From NCBI GenBank assembly GCA_963681505.1, contig OY811972.1:3304163-3368162 (forward strand): a stretch of 64,000 nt of DNA, in the 5' to 3' direction. Shown here one piece after another: positions 44,899-56,765 of this stretch. A model generated the notes under the pieces. The model was not told the DNA's origin. It saw only the letters and a list, made by a program, of their open reading frames with translations, and made no database searches. How positions within the stretch are numbered: the stretch's first letter is position 1; every line of letters starts with the position of its first letter. The stretch comes from Eunapius fragilis (Eukaryota; Porifera; Demospongiae; Spongillida; Spongillidae). Both the position numbers and the translations under genes were made by a program.

Positions 44899-46369
44899 CA
44901 CTGTGCAAAAAATAGGATATACGCTATTGTATATTTTGCGTATATTTCGAGTATACGCACGAATATACGCGTGCGTATACGCGAAATATCCCACTGGTAT
45001 ATTTTGCGTATAGAACCAATTTCGCACTGCGTATATTTCGAGTATCCTCAAATGTATCACGTGCGCTTATGGAGGATTCTCTAATTAATGTCTCCGGATA
45101 CTACACTGTACCTATGTTGACCGTATACTGTATTGGGTACGCCACCCGATTATGTTCGTTGTATACTGGCTTGATTAGTATTAAAATTATTATCAATATT
45201 TAATAAAGCAATACAATCAATAGACAACGTTCAAGCTCTCCAGCCATCCAGGAAGGAGATACTCCAGTAGTGGCCCTCCAACCCGTCGTTGCCACGAGTT
45301 GCTCAGAAATCCATTGCAACCTCTTCTAACGAAACGCGCGGCAGTAGTTGAGCGTAGGCTTAAAACTGCTTCCCTGTACTGTCACCATAGTCCATATAGC
45401 TACAGCAAAATAGAGCATCCATACGATACAAATGCAAACAGAGGCCTACACTGACGGCGGGATTGCTTGACAAGCTCAGCTGAATCTGAAGTTTCCTTGT
45501 CTAGCTGCAGGGAATATACAGGGTTAAAACAAACGAAGCCATTACCTTATACTCCAAAGCAATCCGCTACTTCTCTATCTCCGCTCTTCGTATAATTTGT
45601 CAATTCTGACAACAGACACTGATAAACAGCAAGTGTGAATGAAAACGCAATCTCTTACCCGCTCTGCCTTTGCTAGTTTTTATGACGTCTCTAAATTTGA
45701 TCGAGAAAAAAAAGGTGATGATCACTGCTTACGCTTCGAGACTTCCAGCTGGACTCTCCTCAGTAGGAAAAAAAAAAGCCGATATAACGTTACTGTACCT
45801 GTACAGAAAGTGATGTCCTTTTCCCTCGAGTTGGTCTTACAGCATCGCTTTGAGACAGTTTTGGATCTGTAGTTTCGCAACCTCCTGCAGTAGTGTAACG
45901 GACCGTGCAAACAGCATCGCCATGCTGCCTAGGACCTAGGGTTTGGCGCGGTCTTCTTCGTCATCATCGTACTAGTATCGATATACATGTACATGTAGGT
46001 TCTGCCAAGGATTATTAAGTTAATAATCCTTGGTTCTGCTGTGACGACATGACTTCATCGTTTCTCGGGGACCTGTTAGAGGAGAGACTTGGGAATTAGC
46101 CACTAGTCCCTCAATTTACTTGAAGACCCACCTAAGATATTTCTTCTGGATGATAGGAACGTACGGTTATAGTTGCAGTAGATTTCCCGACGATGACGCC
46201 ATATATGCATGCGGCTTTGAAGAGTCTACGCATGCGCGTTACATTCATTTGACAAGAAGCCTCGTACACACTGTATTTGTTCTGCTCAGAGTGGGGTTTC
46301 AAAAGCAACTTAGAAATGACTTATTTGATGTACACAAGACTGTATTACAATACCTGGTCTGGCCACTAA

Positions 46370-47090
46370 CATGATTCTATTTGATGCACACCTACGAACA
46401 TGACTCTATTAGATGCACACCAGGGACTGCCACTTTATTTGATGCAAATAAGCAAACCCAAGTCTGGCCGCTATCCTGATTCTATTTGAAGCCCACCAGG
46501 TCTGGTCGCTACCAAGATTCTATTAGATGCACACCAGGGATTGGCCACTACTAGAATTTAATGATTCAATTTGATGCAAACTGGGTCAGTTTGCTAACAT
46601 GATTCTATTTGATGCACACCAGGGTCTGATCGATATCACAAACCTACCAGATGTACAACAGCGACTGGCCACTAGCGTGTCTTTACTTGATGCAGACGAG
46701 TTAATATGATTCCATTTGATACACACCAGGTCTGGCTGCTAACATGATTCTATATGATGCACACCAGGGACTGCTGCTCGCATTACTTGATATGCTAGTA
46801 CGTGGCAATTCCTAATGTGAGGGTCATGGTAGCAGTGTGCATCAGACAGAATCATATCAGCGGCCAGACCTGGTGTGCATCAAATAAAGCTATTGGCCAT
46901 TCTCTGGTGTGCAGCTGATAGGATTGTCGTATCAACCAGATCCTAGTGAGCATCAAATAGAAACATGGTAGCGACCAGACCAATGTGCATCAAATAGAAT
47001 CAGGATACCCTGATTTCATAAAAAAGATTCAATCTGATGCACACCAGGTCTGGCCGCTATCCTGATTCCATTTGATCACATGAACCTATT
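46370..47090. repeat. Interspersed 20-48-bp repeats in both orientations
   Basis: Many copies of GATTCTATTTGATGCACACC and CTGGCCGCTA motifs. The last part (46850-46990) carries them in the opposite orientation (GTGCATCAAATAGAATCA). Confidence 0.85.
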
Positions 47091-47579
47091 AGAAGCATGA
47101 TGCATGGAAGAAGTGTACTGTGTCATTGCTATATAGCAATATATGGCCACACCCCTTTGTAAGACTTCTATGTATGTACATTAACATGACATGTACATGT
47201 ATGGAAACGTTCGGTTACACCCAGCTAGTCTCACAAGTGGAGATAGAATAGTACACAACATGTTCATGTAAAGATGTAACAATACAACAAATGTAAGTTC
47301 ACATCAGATCTTTCAGTTTCATTCAATTGATGTAAGGCTTGATCTTATCAGGGTGAAAATATATCATTTAAAGATATCACACCATGCAAACATACCATAC
47401 ATACAATTTGGATGAAGACTATTGAGAAGGATAGATTCTTAGTGCACTCAGCTACTAAATGGCAGTAATACTGGTGCCACCTCCAAGCGCCAAGCCTCTA
47501 GCTAAACATTTTCATTCTGAATGCTCCAAAATCACATTCGCCTCTTTCAAACCACATTCTAAGCATCTTCACCTACGCA

Positions 47580-48160
47580 CACAGATATAAGCACGTACAG
47601 ACAATTGTAAACATATGTGGATGCACATGCACATACTGGTATAAAATGCAGACACATGCATACACACATCTTGACAGAATTGTGCTTTCTTCTCCTAGTG
47701 ACATGCAGACACAGATACACACACATGCGTACCCTATGTATGTAGCTGCACACATGCCAATATCCTCCCAAAAGGTCCTTCAATACAACCACTACATGTA
47801 AGAATGTTCACAGAACAATGAAAGCCCTACACAGCTAGGCACCAAAACATATTGCTGCCTGGGTCTATTTGGCACTGACTAAACATCACACAGTGAACTA
47901 TAAAAATTTCAGAGTGACACCAAAGCAATCAAACTTCAGTGCTAACAGCCCACAGTTAGTCCACCAACCCTCCCCTTTGGCAGGAGTGCCCCAGTTATCA
48001 AGACTGTGGCTACATGCATCATGGTAGCCTCATCATGGGGTGTGGCAAAGCAGCCATCCCACCAACTGTGTGAGTGTATTACCCCTTGGCAACTTCTTCA
48101 AGTATGTGTATGTGTGTGTATGTGTGTATGTGTGTGTGTGTGCGCATGTGTGTGCATGCA
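47580..48160. other. Non-coding segment with CA/TG-rich stretches
   Basis: Between the two arrays inside the CACTG-ended element; no gene seen. TG-rich at 48100-48160. Confidence 0.4.
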
Positions 48161-48249
48161 AGGTGAGTGTTAAGATCATGTGATGTGGTTTAGTAGACAT
48201 TATTAGGTGATTAGGGTAAGTAGGAATGCTAGCATTAAATACCAAACCA

Positions 48250-49592
48250 TCTTCATCAGGCACCTGATGACAGTATGAGGTGAACACATGACAGTATGAG
48301 GTGAGCACATGACAGTATGAGGTGAGCACATGACAGCATGAGGTTAGCACATGATAACAACATGAGGTGAGCACATGACGACAGCATGAGGTGAGCACAT
48401 GACAGCATGAGGTGAGCACATGATGACAGCATGAGGTTAGCACATGATGACAGCATGAGGTTAGCACATGATGACAGTATGAGGTGAGCACATGACAGCA
48501 TGAGGTTAGCACATGATGACAACATGAGGGTAGCACATGTCAGCATGAGGTGAGCACATGATAACAACATGAGGTGAGCACATGATGACAGCATGAGGTG
48601 AGCACATGACAGCATGAGGTGAGCACATGATGACAGCATGAGGTTAGCACATGATGACAGCATGAGGTTAGCACATGATGACAGTATGAGGTGAGCACAT
48701 GACAGCATGAGGTTAGCACATGATGACAACATGAGGGTAGCACATGTCAGCATGAGGTGAGCACATGATAACATGAGGTGAGCACATGATGACAGCATGA
48801 GGTTAGCACATGATGACAGCATGAGGTGAGCACATGACAGCATGAGGTGAGCACATGATGACAGCATGAGGTTAGCACATGATGACAGCATGAGGTTAGC
48901 ACATGATGACAGTATGAGGTGAGCACATGACAGCATGAGGTTAGCACATGATGACAACATGAGGGTAGCACATGTCAGCATGAGGTGAGCACATGATGGC
49001 AGCATGAGGTTAGCACATGATGACAGCATGAGGATAGCACATGATGACAGCATGAGGTGAGCACATGATGACAGTACGAGGTGAGCACATGACAGCATGA
49101 GGTTAGCACATGATGACAGTATGCGGTGAGATCATGACAGCATGAGGTGAGCACATGATGACAGTATGAGGTGAGCACATGACAGCATGAGGTTAGCACA
49201 TAATGACAGTATGAGGTGAGCACATGACAGCATGAGGTTAGCACATAATGACAGTATGAGGTGAGCACATGACAGCATGAGGTTAGCACATGATGACAGC
49301 ATGAGGTGAGCACATGATGTCAGCATGAGGTGAGCACATGACAGCATGAGGTGAGCACATGACGACAGCATGAGGTGAGCACATGACAGCATGAGGTGAG
49401 CACATGATGACAGCATGAGGAGAGCACATGATGACAGCATGAGGTGAGCACATGACAGTATGAGGTGAGCACATGACGACAGCATGAGGTGAGCACATGA
49501 CAGCATGAGGTGAGCACATGATGACAGCATGAGGAGAGCACATGATGACAGCATGAGGTGAGCACATGACAGCATGAGGTGAGCACATTATT
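48250..49592. repeat. 1.3-kb minisatellite, 21/24-bp units with higher-order structure
   Basis: Units of ATGAGGTGAGCACATGACAG with an optional ATG insertion (GATGACAG) and GTTAGCACATG variants. Blocks repeat at about 207 and 228 bp. The long Cys/Ser/Leu-rich minus-strand ORFs are repeat translations. Confidence 0.95.
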
Positions 49593-50430
49593 ATCAAGGA
49601 GGCCATTGTTCATGTGCATCAGACTGTCAAACGGCATACGCTTGTCTCACCAATAACTCAGAACACACATATACATGCAATGTACCCAGAGCACCGATCC
49701 TGCATGCTTGATGCACAGATTACATCATGACCAATGTAACAGGAACATTGAATCAGTGAATATACACACGTTGAACGTGTACACATATACATGCTCACAT
49801 ACACATGTATGCGCATACATGCACACAACAAACACACACGCACACACATGTACCAAATGCACACACATATCATACATGTTACTATTACATACACATGTAT
49901 ACACACACACACACACACAACACACACAATCACACACATATGCAGCATGTAGCCTGACCCTGGGCGTGTATACTGAGCTGGTTGCCACAGTTACAATCAG
50001 CCCATTTCAAAAGGTGACTTTTAAAAATTGATTATAATAGTATGTATGACAACCATAAATTATTTATATACATGGTACAACCCAGAAATATTACAAAACT
50101 ACATTGGCTTACCTTTCAGTGGTCACTCCATCCAACGCGACGTCTACACAACTTGGGGCTTTTTGGCTTCACACATATCATCACTGAAACTGTATACAAG
50201 TACCGGTAGACGAATCAAATTCAAATGTGCGTAATTCATAAACTAAGCTAGTATGTGTATACATACATTTTAGCCAGAACTCCGACCAACCAGATATACG
50301 CTTTCCTTCCGCGATTTCTTTATTTGACACTTCGGAACACGTATAGCCATCTTTCTTTTTAAATTTAAATTTAATGGCCCATTATTAATGGCCAATAGCT
50401 CAATTAACAACGAATTACGCCCTCGCTATG
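49593..50430. other. Non-coding segment with a CA microsatellite
   Basis: CA run at 49895-49925; otherwise nothing recognised. Confidence 0.4.
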
Positions 50431-50444
50431 ATGCGGTATAAAAT

Positions 50445-50860
50445 TAGCATCACATGTATACAGTTATACACAATGTGTATAACAGTTACTTGTATAACAA
50501 TGATATACAGGCGGATATACAGGCGAGTATAACAATCCTTTTTACACTGCGGTTTTTTAATTAGTACATACTACCATTATACACACACAGCAATTCGAGG
50601 CCTTGATTACGTGCGCATACAGGGCCCGTAGGCACGTGCATACAATCCCGTGTGTGGACTCATACGGGGATTTCCCCGTATGAGTCCACACACAGGACCG
50701 TATGTACGTGCCTACGGGCCCTGTATGCGCACGTAATCAAGGCCTCGAATTGCTGTGACAGTTATACACAATTATATGCAATGTGTATAACAAATGCTGT
50801 ATAACTACTTGTATAACAATGTTATACAGGCGAGTATAACAACCCTTTTTACACAGTGCA
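50445..50860. repeat. 172-bp palindrome flanked by direct repeats
   Basis: 50586-50757 is a near-perfect palindrome (arm starts CACAGCAATTCGAGGCCTTG, centre near 50671). On each side lies a roughly 100-bp direct repeat (ATACAGGCGAGTATAACAA at about 50525 and 50825) ending in CCTTTTTACAC. The right end reads CCTTTTTACACAGTG, similar to CACTG-type termini, so this may be a small element nested in the larger one. Confidence 0.8.
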
Positions 50861-51677
50861 AGTGCCAAGACCACAAGGTGTCACTGCTATTTCACTGCTA
50901 TTTCAGTGGTGATCATACTGTTGGCCTATTTGTCAGGAACCATATCAGCTAACCTCTGCAACTCTAGGTCCTTCTCACTGGGAATCTTGACCATTCTCCT
51001 GTTCCCTCACACACTTTAAAACAATGGCTGATATAAATGATGAGCTGCAATTATATGGTTGCATGGGCGGCCAATTCACCACCCTGCTGGGCTACCTGGT
51101 TACAAAGATTGCTCCCGGTCAAACATGGCCTCCCATGCTTCCTACCATCCTGTAGACACATTGACGCACTGGTATACAGCATACAATTACGCATTCGTTA
51201 ACTTAGCTAGTGTTGCCTAAAGTACCCACTGGTCAACAGTGACGCATGCGATAACACATAACCCTGGCATACACACCCCCATTCCTGTCCTCCTCACTTA
51301 TCTTACCCACCTGTTAAGCCATGCCATGCATCATTAATATCTTACATACGTACCGACGCTTATAGTTCAAGTGGTAAACGTCCATAATGCTCTACGTTCG
51401 AATTCACATAGCAGGCATACTGCGGTTCAAATTGCTAGTATCCATATCAAAGTTATACATGTAAGTTATTTAGATTTGAATGCGTTGCATAATTCATTGC
51501 GGTGTGCGTATACGTGATATTTCGAGAATACGCACAATGAATAATTGTCACCTAGGGATTCTTGAAATATACCAAGTGGATATTCGAAATATACACTACC
51601 CTTGGTATATTGATGGTATACGCGAAATATACGCAAAAATATACGCTAGCGTATACTAGGTTTTTTGCACAGTGTAC

Positions 51678-51803
51678 AACACACCAATCCAGTACATACA
51701 ATACATAAGTCCAGTACATACTACACATCAGTCCAGTACATACAACACACCAGTCCAGTACATACAACACATCAGTCCAGTACATACAATACACCAGTCC
51801 AGT
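51678..51803 (+). repeat. 24-bp minisatellite, block between two insertions
   Basis: Continuation of the array at 44575 after the CACTG-ended element; interrupted again at 51804 by a hAT. Confidence 0.93.
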
Positions 51804-52525
51804 CAGCGTTGGTGGTTACGAAGTAATTTTCGAAAACGTACTACGTAAATGTACACATTTACTTAAATTTACGGACTTACGGGCTTACGTGCATAGCTTG
51901 CTAGTCATGCATGCGCTTCGCGATAAATGTCGGCTTTAGTGCGCGACATAGGATTGAACGTTAGAGCGATACACGATTGAACGATTAAGCACCAAAAAAA
52001 CTGTGTTAGTTAGTCCAGAAAGCGTCGTGGCCTCCGAAGCCGCCTGCCATGTAGTCCATAACGGACGCGGCATCCTGATCTTGCTGTTCTTGCTCTATTT
52101 ATTCCTCTAGTGTGATGCGTTTTGTTACCTCTTCTACATATTCATGTTCAATCTCTGCACTCTCACCCCAACATGACATATCATCCAATAATTACAGGTC
52201 CACCTGTAGTTCCTGGTAGCCTTACTTCCAGTCTATTACGTGCTGCCAACAGATGTCCCTCGCTTTTGGCCTTTTACGGAGATGGCACAGGCTCAGCATT
52301 CAGATCAAGCAACAGCGGGGGCGGTAATGGTGGGAGCGAGTCTAGCGACAAACGAGGTCGAGGACTGACGACAGGTTCCGGTTACCGATGTACAGACATG
52401 TTTTAAACCTCACGTGACTCGTGACGCAATCAGTTACGCACCGCTTTGATGGATATACTCGTGATCGAAATTTACTTAAATTTTTGATTTCCGTAAATTT
52501 CGCAACTACGTAACCACCAACGCTG
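51804..52525 (-). mobile_element. Non-autonomous hAT element with 8-bp target duplication
   Basis: Ends CAGCGTTGGTGGTTACG and complement, 722 bp, flanked by AGTCCAGT at 51796-51803 and 52526-52533, inside the 24-bp minisatellite. AGTCCAGT occurs once per minisatellite unit, so the duplication is supported but not independent. A minus-strand coding remnant (about 52175-52006) reads EIEHEYVEEVTKRITLEE, stop, then IEQEQQDQDAASVMDYMAGG to FWTN and stop. Confidence 0.88.
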
Positions 52526-52680
52526 AGTCCAGTACATACAACACATCAGTCCAGTACATACACATACAACACACCAGTCCAATCCATACAACACACCAGT
52601 CCAGTACATACAACACACCAGTCCAGTACATACAACACACCAGTCCAATACATACAACACACTAGTCCAACACATGGATG
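52526..52680 (+). repeat. 24-bp minisatellite, right-hand block
   Basis: Final part of the array after the hAT insertion. Confidence 0.93.
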
Positions 52681-52789
52681 GATGGTCTCTTCTAAAATAA
52701 ATACTGATGTGGCAATAAGTCCTGAAAGTATGAAGGACATGGTTTGTTTAGCTTGGAAGATTTGAAATTTGATTTGTTCCATTCAAATA

Positions 52790-53190
52790 ATTGTACACCC
52801 CTACTGATGACAAAAAATGTTGTCCAGAGGGGGTCTAATGGTAATGTCCTAGGGGGGTGTTCTATTGCAGTGAGATGTATCCAGAGGGGGTCCAATGGCA
52901 ATGTCCTAGGGGTGTCGCACAGTGAGATCTGTCCGGAGGGGTTTCAATGGTAATGTCCTAGGGGGGGTGTCCTACATCAGGATGTGTCCAGAGGGGGTTC
53001 AATGGTAATGTCCTAGGGGGGTGTCCTTCATCAGGATGTGTCCAGGGAGGGTTCAATTGTAATTTCCTGGGGGGGTCCTACATCATGATGTGTCCAGAGG
53101 GAGTTCTGTGGTAGTGTTGTGTCCAGAGGGGGTCCAAAATAAATGTCCTGGGGGGGTATGGTGTAGAGGCTTTATGTCCTAGGGGGATAC
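52790..53190. repeat. Minisatellite, roughly 55-60-bp unit
   Basis: Imperfect tandem copies containing GTCCAGAGGGGGTCCAATGG and AATGTCCTAGGGGGGTGTC. Confidence 0.9.
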
Positions 53191-53239
53191 CTTGATATGC
53201 GTCATCAGTAAGGGTGTACAATTATTTTATGGAATAGCC

Positions 53240-53790
53240 CAAGGTATCGAGCAGATCCTGAAAAGGAACGGATCTCTCGACGTGCTATTTGTATCGAGCA
53301 GATCCTGAAAAGGAACGGGCTGCTAAAAGACAGCGATATTGTCATAGTCCTGAACGTGCATCTCGCTCGGCATAAAGAGTTAAGGTCACTCAAAGGTATG
53401 TCGTACCTTTACAACCTCCCTCTCATATCAAGATGGATTACTTAACATGCTACGACTCATAATCGGGTATGAATAAAAATCAATGAAAAAAGTAAATAGA
53501 AAACCTTCTCAATGAGAGAGTTGGTGGCATATAGGATTTGAAGGCAATGATGGTGGAAAAAGGAAGGAAACAAGGGTCTAATAATAAGGGAAAATGGAAG
53601 CACACGAACAACATACTATATCCTATACATATAGAAATGTGCTAAATATAGGACTATTCCATTTTCCCTTATTATTAGACCCTTGTTTCCTTCCTTTTTC
53701 CACCACCATTGCCTTCAAATCCTATATGCCACCAACTTTCTCATAGAGAATGTTTTTTATTTACTTGTTCTCATTTATGATGTCTTCTGC
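53240..53790 (+). repeat. Hairpin-family exon 3' part plus intron, truncated copy
   Basis: Matches 57775-58290: the same coding text (YRADPEKERAAKRQRYCHSP then ERASRSA, with a stop and a frameshift here), the same donor (CTCAAAG|GTATG, exon end 53395), about 95 bp of intron and the same MITE at the same position. The 5' part with the terminal hairpin is missing. Confidence 0.85.
53489..53768. mobile_element. Palindromic MITE, copy 3
   Basis: Arms GAGTTGGTGGCATATAGGAT and complement pair over nearly the whole 280 bp. The left terminus is degenerate (AAAGTAAATAG). Confidence 0.92.
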
Positions 53791-53904
53791 AGGGGTGGAT
53801 CCAGGATTTTGGGAAAGGAGGGGTCTGATAAATATATTCACACTGGGGGAGAGATACAGTTAGGGTGAGAAGGTTTATTAAAATTAGTTAGGTTAGGATT
53901 GGTG

Positions 53905-53933
53905 TTAGGTTAGGGTTAGGGTTAGGGTTAGGG
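53905..53933 (+). repeat. Interstitial telomere-like repeat
   Basis: Four consecutive TTAGGG units preceded by degenerate TTAGG units, identical to the common metazoan telomere motif. Confidence 0.9.
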
Positions 53934-53939
53934 TCAAGG

Positions 53940-55294
53940 TTCAAAGCCACAATACCTTCTCTCCCTAACCCGGCGCATGTCTGGGGGAGGAATGCCCCCT
54001 CCCGTGACAGCAAGGGGGTCTGGGGCCCGGGGAGCGCTGATAGCCCCACCGCTGGGGTCTGGGGCGAAGCCCCAGCCGCTTTTTTGCTTTTGCGTTTATT
54101 TAGCATGAAATTCACAGTGATCCAATACATATACATCACGTGATATCCGGATTACTAGAGCCTGCATGGATGGCGCCGAGAAAACTCTTCATTCTTCACA
54201 ATGCTATGGTTCATACTGCTCAGCAAATAAATTTGTGACGGAAAGCTTTTGTGAATTTGTGACCCAAGCGTGCGACCATGCACCAGCTATACATGTCGAT
54301 CTATAAACATTAACGACTCATGTATGTTTTACTCTAGTATTAGTTTGTTTAGCTCTATAGCTACCTGTTAGGAAAAGAATGATCCATCTCACTCACGTCT
54401 TTTGATCACTTACCTCTAATACCTCAATTGCTGCTCATGATCACATGTACCGATCGCGCGATTAAATACTAATTATCTACATGCACACATGCCGTTATGT
54501 AGGTGGATTTAATTAGATCGATATAGCCCCCGCTTGGCTAGAACGATTTCCAAGCTTGCAAATCCAAGGACGGTAACATGCAGAACGCAGCATGGTATGC
54601 ATTATGTCATTCTTTCATATAAGAAAGGGGGGGGGGGGGGGGGGGGTCCCGACCCCCTGGACCCCCCCAACCTAAATCCTCCCCTGTTCTCTTTGATTTA
54701 ATTATGACAAGAATAATAGACGAATGTGTCTCAAAACTTGCATGCCAAATAGCTAGAGAAAGGCGATGTTCACTGCCACACACAAACTGAATGTTTAGGC
54801 AATCTGCCAGCACTGATGAATCACAGCGATCCTTGTGTACATGGAGAACATTGTCAGTCAAGAAGATTATTGAGCCTTGTATCACACATGGTGGTCCTGA
54901 GGTAAGTCTTCACCCTCCTCAGCGCAGAATCCTTCGCTCACTGACAGGTTTTGTTGTTGGCATGACCAGGCACACCAGCAGCAGACGGACAAGGGTGCAC
55001 ACCTGTTCATACTGATCACATGTACATGTAACAACCATAAAAACGTTTTTTGCGGGTAACCTGTGAATATAATTATTAAATAATTCTCCGCACCGGGTTC
55101 AATCACACATTTTTTAATATCGTTTTTTTCCGTTTCTCCCTCGGACAAAAAGTGGTCAGGCTTTTGCCCGAATGCATGCCTGACCGGCTGCTATGGCCCG
55201 GTTTAGCCGTATTTATTACTCGTACGCTCCTGCTACGATGAATACAACTGTTGTACCGTATCTATCAATTTAACCGCAAGGAGAACAGACTAAA
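53940..55294. other. Intergenic, no gene recognised
   Basis: Short ORFs. G run at 54627-54646 followed by C runs, with a self-complementary GGGTCTGGGGCGAAGCCCC nearby (54053-54071). Confidence 0.4.
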
Positions 55295-55333
55295 CAATTT
55301 TTTTTACAACCTGTAAATTCCCAACAGAGTATG

Positions 55334-56450
55334 CAGGGCCGTAGATAACTTTTATAGTTTGGGGGGGCACAATAGTCTGAATGTCAATGTGGTCTAAATT
55401 TTATAGGTATGCCATGTACGTAAAAGGCCTACATGTAGGCACAATTCTTCGATCACAATTTGATTTGAACCATATTTTGCATGCATGCGCGCGTTATCAT
55501 AAACACTCATTAAAAGGTAAAATACCAAACACTTCTTGGCGACTGGAATTGCGGCTTGCAAATTCATTGCCAATGGTTGCAAGGTCAAGCTTGTCTGTTT
55601 CATCTTTGTGAACATGCAGTAGCATGCACCAGTTTAACCTTGATTGGTGCATTGCTATCTGAAGTCATATCAGCATCATAATGCGCTCCACGTAAAGCCA
55701 AACCTTGCCGTGCTAAGAAGCGAATGTTTGACATAATTGCAAAAAGACATTTTCTGTTTAAAGCTTTATGTTCAGTATATTCAGCACTTAGTTGTGTACC
55801 CACATTCATTGTCTCTGTCGAAGCTGCTGCAACCATGCTAAGAGCATCGCAATGGCATGCTGATTGATCGTGCTTGCTGAATTTATCTAATGCTTTTTTC
55901 CAGTTAAAGAATCCAGAAGTACTAAATACTGTATCCATGTATCCTCTCATTGGCATCTTTAACTGGACTGCAGTAGCGCAATAGAACCATAAGACGGCAT
56001 CTTCTTCTTCAATGTAATGCAACCAGCGGTACTTTTCATACCACGAGTAACAAAAGCTACGACGCTTATACTACCAAACTGCCTCATAGGAAACTTCAGC
56101 CTGGGCTGATTGGGCTTTAATGGGAGAATTCTGGTACAGGTCACAGGACTGGTAGTGGGGGGTGGTGAATCAGGTGCATTTGCTTCATCATGACCGCATT
56201 CTTCCAATAGGCCTACGACTTCATTACTCCCGCTTATAGGCTCGCTACTAGATTCACTTGAGTGAAGTATTACCTGAGCTGAGCCTGTATTACCCGACGT
56301 TTGTCGGACATCAGAATCCTCCTTTGATGATACCGCGGGCCGTTGCGTTTGCCACGCACGTGATTGCACTGTAATAATTTTAAAATGTCACAGAAATTTG
56401 GGGGGGGGGGGGCACGTGCCCCCCCAAGCTCCCCCTTATCTACGGCCTTG
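55334..56450 (-). mobile_element. Truncated hAT (ZMYM1-like) with 6-bp target duplication
   Basis: Ends CAGGGCCGTAGATAA and complement of CAAGGCCGTAGATAAGG, each with a nearby G/C run. AGTATG lies directly outside both ends (55328-55333 and 56451-56456). The opposite arm of the surrounding palindrome shows the unbroken site, so the duplication is exactly 6 bp. It holds only the 5' half of a transposase gene. Confidence 0.88.
55394..56369 (-). pseudogene. 5' half of a ZMYM1-like hAT transposase
   Basis: The N-terminal frame runs SSESSSEPISGSNEVVGLLE to RILPLKPNQPRLKFPMRQFG. After a frameshift near 56020 it continues CATAVQLKMPMRGYMDTVFS (an altered TTF-type zinc segment), GFFNWKKALDKFSKHDQSAC, and NIRFLARQGLALRGAHYDAD before decaying with stops by about 55500. 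The catalytic core and dimerisation domain are absent. The order of motifs parallels the intact protein at 39246-41753. Confidence 0.8.
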
Positions 56451-56765
56451 AGTATGTACCAGGTATGATATAACCATGAATATGATCGTACCATACCTGG
56501 TACATACTCTGTTGGGAAATTCGTCCTGATACAGGTTGTAAAAAATTGGCTGTGTATAATAAACTATTAATAACAAAAGGCGGAGGCTAGAAAGGTTCCT
56601 GCTAGTGCTACCGTACTGACAAGACGTTTTGGCGGCGACTATTTGGCGGAAGGCTCCGCCAACGTAACTGTGCCGCCATGAACATAATATTAAATTTTTT
56701 CCGCCAACATGTTATCAGCGGATCCAAGGCGTCGCTGAAGGGGGCGGGGGAGGGACATTACGCAC

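Larger units (their letters stand above)
44899..51674. mobile_element. CACTG-ended (CACTA-like) non-autonomous element, 6.8 kb
   Basis: Inverted termini of nearly 60 bp begin CACTGTGCAAAAAA at 44899 and end as the complement at 51674, both continuing with TATACGC/GCGTATAT motifs. It interrupts a 24-bp minisatellite whose units continue on both sides. TAC occurs at 44895-44897 and 51675-51677, giving a possible 3-bp duplication with one extra base on the left. No transposase was recognised. Inside are several tandem arrays and a 172-bp palindrome. Confidence 0.8.
55295..56548. mobile_element. Palindromic element split by a hAT insertion
   Basis: The left arm (CAATTTTTTTTACAACCTG, then ATTCCCAACAGAGTATG) continues after the hAT at 56451 (TACCAGGTATG) and is matched by the inverted arm ending CAGGTTGTAAAAAATTG at 56548. 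Without the hAT it would be a palindrome of about 130 bp. Confidence 0.85.

Noticed and set aside
44309..45060. Overlapping ORFs with HTTHQSSTYNTPVQYI-type repeats
   Set aside because: Translations of the 24-bp minisatellite; they end where the array ends.
48033..49637. Long Cys/Ser/Leu-rich ORFs (up to 280 residues) on the minus strand
   Set aside because: They are translations of the 21/24-bp minisatellite and are open in several frames at once.
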